DNA of 64,000 bases from an uncultured Paraprevotella sp. (GTDB lineage: Bacteria > Bacteroidota > Bacteroidia > Bacteroidales > Bacteroidaceae), in NCBI GenBank assembly GCA_944320765.1, contig CALUIS010000005.1, forward strand, positions 62,001 to 126,000, read 5' to 3'. Shown here one piece after another: positions 59,300-64,000 of this stretch. Every line of letters begins with the position of its first letter. Position 1 is the stretch's first letter. Under the pieces are notes generated by a model. That model was not told the DNA's origin, ran no database searches, and was given only the letters and a program-made list of their open reading frames with translations. The position numbers and the translations under genes were made by a program.

Positions 59300-60421
59300 A
59301 TGTGGCATGTGGATTTCGTGAAGATCCTCATCGCCAATATATGTGTCTGTACTTCCTTGTACATGTTCTTTCCGGCACTGCCGGGGGCGGGCTTGATGCC
59401 GGAGAGTGGCCTTGTGGGCGTGGGAGTGTCTGTCCTTGCTTTTTGCGCGGGGATGTGTCTTCCCGCCCCTTTTTGCAGTTATTGGCTGGACCGTTACCGC
59501 CGCAAGTCTGTGGCTTTGTGGGCCTTGTTCGGTCTGGTTGGCGTGACTTCCCTTTGGGGGGGCGGGCTTTCCGGATGGGAGGTTTATGGGGTGAGGCTGG
59601 CGCAAGGTGCTTTTTATGGCATGTTCCAGATCGCGGTGGGTAGCACCTTGTTGTTGGATTTGTCCGACACGCGCCGACGGACCGAGGCTGCCCATGTGTA
59701 TTATTGGTTCACGCGTTTTGCCTTGGTGCTGGGCTTGTCGGCCGGCTGGATTCTTTCTGTCTATTATGGCCCGCGTCTTTTTGCGGGAGTGGCTGTGGGG
59801 CTTCTTTTGTGTGCGGGCGTTTTCTTGTGGGCGGTCCGTGTGCCTTTCCGTGCCCCGTTGGAGCCTTCGTGGTGTACGCTCGACCGTTTCTGGCTTCCCC
59901 GTGGATTCCGCATCTTCCTGCCGTTGTGCGGAGTCTGTCTGGCGGCGGGCATGATGATGGCCCGCTATCGCGAGGTGGATTTTTACTTGTTCCTTGCGGT
60001 AGGTTTTTGGTTGGCGTTGGGCCTGCACCGTTCGCTGTTGCGGGACCGTTTGCAGGGTGAAATCCTTTTGGGGTATGTCTGCCTGGCCGGAGCTGCCTTA
60101 TGGTCGTGGCTTCAGGACGGGACGGGCGGGGGATACTGGAGTACGGCCATGCTTTTAGGGTGCGGTCTGGGTTTTGTGACAAGCCGCTATCTGCTTTCCT
60201 ACATCCGTATCTGCGAGCATTGCGAGCGGGGGACAGCCCAGACCTCTTATCTGTTGGGCTGGGACATGGGCTTGTGGGCCGGCTATGCCGGGGCTTCCGC
60301 CCTGTGGGGGCAAGGGGATGGCGGCGACACCTATTATATTATAGGGGGATTGTTCCTCGTCACGGGGCTTTTCCATGGCGTGGCGGTCCGGCCTTGGTAT
60401 GCGCGGAACAAGCGCAAGTGA
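59300..60421 (+). CDS. MFS transporter
   Basis: 373 residues from ATG 59300 (MWHVDFVKILIANICVCTSL). Twelve hydrophobic segments and, between helices 2 and 3, a SYWLDRYRRKSVALW loop equivalent to the GxxxDRxGRR signature of the major facilitator superfamily. It lies 34 bases after panB. The substrate is unknown; linkage to pantothenate is only positional. Confidence 0.82.
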   Translation: MWHVDFVKILIANICVCTSLYMFFPALPGAGLMPESGLVGVGVSVLAFCAGMCLPAPFCSYWLDRYRRKSVALWALFGLVGVTSLWGGGLSGWEVYGVRLAQGAFYGMFQIAVGSTLLLDLSDTRRRTEAAHVYYWFTRFALVLGLSAGWILSVYYGPRLFAGVAVGLLLCAGVFLWAVRVPFRAPLEPSWCTLDRFWLPRGFRIFLPLCGVCLAAGMMMARYREVDFYLFLAVGFWLALGLHRSLLRDRLQGEILLGYVCLAGAALWSWLQDGTGGGYWSTAMLLGCGLGFVTSRYLLSYIRICEHCERGTAQTSYLLGWDMGLWAGYAGASALWGQGDGGDTYYIIGGLFLVTGLFHGVAVRPWYARNKRK

Positions 60422-60618
60422 ACCGGTGCGGGGTTTAGCTAATTTTATTGAAACGTCCATGTTCGGGACGGAGGCTTGAAACCAAAAACATGTTCTACAA
60501 CATATTTCCGATTTTAGTTTAAATTTTATTATGCGTTTTTACAGAAATGTCATACCTTTGAATAATCAAATGGGGTGCGGAATGCCCTGATTTTAAAAAA
60601 TGTTGAATAATTAACCTA
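60422..60618 (+). promoter_or_regulatory. Leader and probable promoter of the FAS1-susC locus
   Basis: AT-rich gap. TACCTTTG at 60553-60560 is a perfect -7 element; its upstream TTTG is not clear. The transcript would start near 60567 and carry the upstream ORF at 60619-60774 before the FAS1 gene. Confidence 0.55.
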
Positions 60619-60827
60619 ATGGAATGTGAAGCGTGTGATAATACCATGCACAAGTTCAGTACTTTGAGGAGGAGCGTGCAAGAGAGGTTGAAAAGGCAGC
60701 GGGTTGGTGCGGACGCGTTGTTAGTCAACTCTTTGCCGAGAGACGGGGACGGTATGCTGAAGAGTGGGATTTGATTTGAGATATATGAGAGAAAAAAGAA
60801 ATCTATTAAAATATTAACCTAATGGAA
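60610..60827 (+). repeat. 15-base direct repeats around two start codons
   Basis: ATTAACCTAATGGAA occurs at 60610-60624 and 60813-60827. The first copy sets the start of a 51-codon ORF. The second begins a three-codon mini-ORF (ATG GAA ATA TGA) whose stop overlaps the ATG of the FAS1 gene. Confidence 0.8.
60619..60774 (+). CDS. Upstream ORF (51 codons) in the leader of the FAS1 gene
   Basis: Starts MECEACDNTMHKFSTLRRSV and continues with QERLKRQRVGADALLVNSLP to the stop at 60774; strongly basic in the middle, with an amphipathic helix-like run. No family recognised. It has the same 15-base start context as the mini-ORF just before the downstream gene, and lies between a good -7 element and that gene. 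It may be translated as a leader peptide or small protein. Coding status is an inference. Confidence 0.45.
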   Translation: MECEACDNTMHKFSTLRRSVQERLKRQRVGADALLVNSLPRDGDGMLKSGI

Positions 60828-60829
60828 AT

Positions 60830-63646
60830 ATGAAAGGCAGTAACATTAAAAGTAAAATGGGTCGTTTTACGTTTTCCGCATGTGCGCTGTTCTTGGCCAG
60901 CGGGATGTTCGTCGCCTGTGAGGACGAGTTGCTTACCGGCACGCCCTCTTGGTTGGGCAGCAGCATCTATGACGAGTTGGCGAAGCGTGGGAATTTCCAG
61001 ACGACATTGAGACTGATCAATGACCCGGAAGTGTCCACGTTGAACTCGGACGGCCAGACGGAATACCGCCGAATGTTGGGGCTGACGGGAAGCAAGACGC
61101 TTTTCGTGGCGAACGACGAGGCGTATGCCCGGTTCTTCGAGAACAACAGCTGGGGGGCGAGGAGTTATGACGATTTGACACAATCCCAGAAGCGCACGTT
61201 GTTCAAGTCTTCTATGGTTAACAGCGCTTATCTGATTGAGCTGATGTCCAGCCAAAGTAATAATTCGGAGGACCCGGAGGAAGGAAGCGTCATCCGGCGC
61301 AGCACGGAGCTTTCCCTGTTCGACAGCATCCCGCAGCTTCACGCGGAGGACATGCCGGACAACAAGTATTGGAAGTACTATCGTTCAAAGTATGCGGACG
61401 GAAGCAAGGCCGGAATGCTGGTGATGTGCGACAACACGGTGTCCCCGATGGTGCATTTCCTTTCGGAATACATGGCGAACAAGCAGATTACGGACGACGA
61501 CTTGTCTTTCCTGACCAACGGGGCGTGCAACAGCACGGCGGAGTCCTACATCAACGGACAGCGTCTGACGGAGCGTGACATCACGTGCCAGAACGGCTAT
61601 GTCCAGGTGGTGGAGAACGTGATGGACCCGTTGACGAACATGGCGGAGGTCATCCGCAATGACGAGGACCTCTCCATCTTCAACAGCTTCCTGGACCGTT
61701 TCTGCGTGCCGGTGTTCGATGAAGGTACGACGAACTCCTACAACCAATACAGTTCGGGCGAGGTGGATTCCGTTTTCGTCTGGCGTTATTTCAACGACGG
61801 ATTGGGCTATGCAGACGGTATTAATGGTGTCAATAACTCGTTTGTGTCATACCGGAACGAGAACCCGGAGGATTTGCTTCCTTACGATCCGGGATGGAAC
61901 CAGTATGTGAATGCCGCCGGAGGTATGTCTTCCTATCAGGGTGACATGGCTGTCATCATTGCTCCTACGAACGATGCTTTCAACAAGTATTTCCAGTCGG
62001 GCGGCGGTGCCACGTTGCTGGACCGTTACAAGGAAATTGACAGCATTCCCGACAACATCATCATCGACATGATGGACAACTTCATGAAATATTCGCTGGT
62101 GGCGACGGTGCCGAGCAAGTTCTCCACAGTGACCAATACCGCGCAGATGGACATGGGGCTCAAGAAGGAGAAGTTCGACGAGTGCATCATGGCCAACAAC
62201 GGTGTGGTATATAAGGCCAACGAGGTGTTCCCCGTGCCGGAGTACCAGTCGGTGTCTTTCCCCGCTTCGTTGGATGACAGCATCCGCATCATGCGCATGA
62301 TGATTGACGACGGGCAGTACGGGTTGAACTACAAGGCCTACCTGAACTCCATGGAGAGTGAGTACATCCTGATTCTTCCGAGCGATGCGGCATTGCGCAA
62401 CTATGTGGATCCGGTGGACTTCGGGAAGAACCGCAAGACGGTGGCCCGCTTCTATTATGACGACCGGACCACCTACACCGGTTGCCGCGTGCGCGCGAAC
62501 CTTTATGTAGGGCGGCAGGATGCCGATGGCAGCTGGGTGGCCGACCTGAGCCAGCCGATTTCATGGGACAGCTATGAATACGGCGAGACGGAGTATGTGC
62601 AGAACCGCTTGAAGGATGTGTTGGAAAACTCCATCTATGTGCGGGACCGTGCGCTGAGTTCGGTCAGCGGACAGAACGTGTGGGTTTCCAAGGGCGGATG
62701 CCCCATCATCCTGGAAGGTTCGGGCGAAGGTGTCAAGATCCGGACGGCTTACCGCAAGGAACTGGCCGGAGAGGGCAACTCCATACCGGACAGCTACGTC
62801 TTTGGCGTACGTGTCGAGGACGGTTATTACGATATGGGACCCAACCCGGGAGGAAACGGCGAGACCTACATTGTGGACAAGGAGCCGGTGATGCCGGCCA
62901 CGAAGTCCGTGACTACCGTATTGGCCGGACTGGGTGCGGAATATCAGGAATTCAGGAACTTGCTGACACACAGCACGCTGGTTTCCGAATTGTATGACTA
63001 CGGCGCACCGGACGAGGATACCGGAATCCGTGATGCCAAGACCGTGTCCAACGACACGACCATCAACATCATGGAGAACTTCAACTACACCATCTATGTG
63101 CCTCCTACAGCGGAGATTAACAAACTGTATGCCGCAGGCTTGCTGCCGGACTGGCGGGACATTGTCAGCCTCAATGCGCAGCTGGCTTCCGCTTCCGGGG
63201 CCGACCGGGAGAAACTGCAGGCACAGATTACGGCCAAGACCGACTCGATTGACAATTTCATCCGCTACCACGTCCAGAACAATGCCATCTACTTGAACCG
63301 TCCTTCCCAGACGGGCGGCACGTTCGAGACCTCTTACATGCCGACGAACCGGTTCTCCACGTTGGCTGTGGACTATACGGGGAACGGCATCAGCGTGACT
63401 TGCCGCGACGGCGTGGGTACTGCGATTAAGGATGCGGCGGGCGAGAATCTGGTACGCCACGTGACGGAGGGCAACCATTTTGCCCGTGAGTATCACTTCC
63501 GTGCACCGAATAACGCTGTGGTCGCTACCTTGGACGATGCCCGTGTGCTTTACAACTCGTCCACGGCGGTAATCCACCTGTTGGACAAGCCCTTGCTTTA
63601 TTCCCAGGACTTGTCGGACAAGTACAGCGAGCGGATAGGTAATTAA
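60830..63646 (+). CDS. Fasciclin (FAS1) domain surface lipoprotein
   Basis: 938 residues. Signal with lipobox (ASGMFVAC, Cys30) and an acidic EDE after the cysteine, the usual surface-export signal of Bacteroidetes lipoproteins. Several FAS1-like modules follow; the first has TLFVANDEAYARFFENNSWG, the last ends NSSTAVIHLLDKPLLYSQ, a typical FAS1 closing strand. It precedes a SusC-like receptor by 18 bases, so it is probably an accessory surface binding protein of that uptake system. The ATG at 60830 overlaps the stop of a mini-ORF; ATG 60857 is an alternative. Confidence 0.85.
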   Translation: MKGSNIKSKMGRFTFSACALFLASGMFVACEDELLTGTPSWLGSSIYDELAKRGNFQTTLRLINDPEVSTLNSDGQTEYRRMLGLTGSKTLFVANDEAYARFFENNSWGARSYDDLTQSQKRTLFKSSMVNSAYLIELMSSQSNNSEDPEEGSVIRRSTELSLFDSIPQLHAEDMPDNKYWKYYRSKYADGSKAGMLVMCDNTVSPMVHFLSEYMANKQITDDDLSFLTNGACNSTAESYINGQRLTERDITCQNGYVQVVENVMDPLTNMAEVIRNDEDLSIFNSFLDRFCVPVFDEGTTNSYNQYSSGEVDSVFVWRYFNDGLGYADGINGVNNSFVSYRNENPEDLLPYDPGWNQYVNAAGGMSSYQGDMAVIIAPTNDAFNKYFQSGGGATLLDRYKEIDSIPDNIIIDMMDNFMKYSLVATVPSKFSTVTNTAQMDMGLKKEKFDECIMANNGVVYKANEVFPVPEYQSVSFPASLDDSIRIMRMMIDDGQYGLNYKAYLNSMESEYILILPSDAALRNYVDPVDFGKNRKTVARFYYDDRTTYTGCRVRANLYVGRQDADGSWVADLSQPISWDSYEYGETEYVQNRLKDVLENSIYVRDRALSSVSGQNVWVSKGGCPIILEGSGEGVKIRTAYRKELAGEGNSIPDSYVFGVRVEDGYYDMGPNPGGNGETYIVDKEPVMPATKSVTTVLAGLGAEYQEFRNLLTHSTLVSELYDYGAPDEDTGIRDAKTVSNDTTINIMENFNYTIYVPPTAEINKLYAAGLLPDWRDIVSLNAQLASASGADREKLQAQITAKTDSIDNFIRYHVQNNAIYLNRPSQTGGTFETSYMPTNRFSTLAVDYTGNGISVTCRDGVGTAIKDAAGENLVRHVTEGNHFAREYHFRAPNNAVVATLDDARVLYNSSTAVIHLLDKPLLYSQDLSDKYSERIGN

Positions 63647-63664
63647 CCTTAAAGAGAACAGAAG

Positions 63665-64000
63665 ATGAAAAATTTGAAATATTATATATTGGTATGCTGC
63701 CTGGCACTTGCTTCGGCAGTGAGTGCGCAGGGGATTTCGAGCGTGAGCGGTACGGTGTCCGATACGTTCGGCCCTGTCGTGGGAGCGGCTGTCGTCGAGG
63801 TGGACGAGTCGAACCGTAACATTTCGGCCACGGTGACCGACTTCAACGGTAACTTTACGTTGAAAATCAAGAATCCCAAGAACAAGCTGAAGTTCAGCTA
63901 TGTGGGCTTGAAGCCTCAAGTGCTTCCTATTAATAAGAGAGTGTACAATATCATGCTGGAAGACGCAATGGTGCTGAAGACGGTGGAGGTCAAGGCCAAG
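63665..64000 (+). CDS. SusC/RagA-type TonB-dependent receptor (3' end outside window)
   Basis: The first 112 codons are visible: a signal peptide (to about ASAVSAQ), a carboxypeptidase-regulatory-like beta-sandwich (SSVSGTVSDTFGPVVGAAVV ... ATVTDFNGNFTLKI), and LEDAMVLKTVEVKAK, where the TonB-box region begins. Outer membrane importer that works with a surface lipoprotein; a SusD-like gene is expected downstream. The substrate is unknown. Confidence 0.9.
   Translation, partial: MKNLKYYILVCCLALASAVSAQGISSVSGTVSDTFGPVVGAAVVEVDESNRNISATVTDFNGNFTLKIKNPKNKLKFSYVGLKPQVLPINKRVYNIMLEDAMVLKTVEVKAK

Noticed and set aside
60519-60728. 69-codon minus-strand frame in the FAS1 leader
   Set aside because: Overlaps the likely promoter and the plus-strand upstream ORF; no start context or similarity.
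1-64000. CRISPR array, rRNA operon or replication origin
   Set aside because: No regularly spaced repeats, rRNA sequence or dnaA-box cluster was seen; dnaN occurs without dnaA.

Overview
This window reads as a chromosomal segment of a fairly GC-rich member of the Bacteroidales. The evidence is a Na+-translocating NQR operon, Rho with a long acidic N-terminal insertion, a PorD/DUF4835 gene inside a dnaN-coaBC-recN cluster, DUF3127, DUF4301 and DUF2807 proteins, a SusC-type receptor at the right edge, and repeated promoters of the Bacteroidetes form (TTTG, about 20 bases, TAnnTTTG). No rRNA, CRISPR array or prophage was seen. The genus cannot be fixed from sequence reading alone.

Layout. 1-4.6 kb: nqrB (cut by the window edge) to nqrF, with an unusual NqrC that carries an N-terminal rubredoxin-like domain. 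4.6-8.8 kb: a MATE transporter whose promoter, structured leader and first codons are duplicated 1.9 kb away; between the copies lie an IS630-type transposase remnant and a HigBA-type toxin-antitoxin pair, followed by the broken 3' end of a BspA-like surface protein. 8.9-13.6 kb: MBOAT acyltransferase plus two SGNH hydrolases, probably a surface O-acetylation unit. 13.7-16.4 kb: BlaI/BlaR1-type regulator pair with lipocalin-like sensor modules, next to a decayed second copy. 17.0-24.4 kb: leftward housekeeping run dnaN, exonuclease, coaBC, porD-like, recN, and a TPR protein with a dead trypsin-like domain. 24.6-31.9 kb: DUF3127 gene, then a tripartite RND efflux operon with a divergent AraC regulator.

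32-41 kb: rho, ABC-F ATPase, RelA-type (p)ppGpp synthetase with a degenerate hydrolase domain, DUF4301 gene, purT. 41.3-46.2 kb: tRNA-Gly(CCC), a NhaD antiporter starting 19 bases after it, a small membrane protein, and a RavA-ViaA pair. 47.0-49.3 kb: a tightly coupled four-gene ECF sigma operon. 49.7-55.9 kb: tRNA-Arg(TCT) and an AddAB-type helicase-nuclease. 55.9-60.4 kb: acyl-CoA ligase, HAD phosphatase, panB and an MFS transporter. 60.4-64 kb: an upstream ORF, a FAS1-domain lipoprotein and the start of a SusC-like TonB-dependent receptor.

Most of the window is ordinary core genome. The points most worth a second look are the rubredoxin-NqrC fusion with a G8 tract at its junction, the duplicated structured leader around the toxin-antitoxin island, the decaying regulator copy, the pseudoprotease, the shared hairpin repeats at about 16.7 and 46.7 kb, and the 51-codon upstream ORF that shares its start context with the FAS1 gene.
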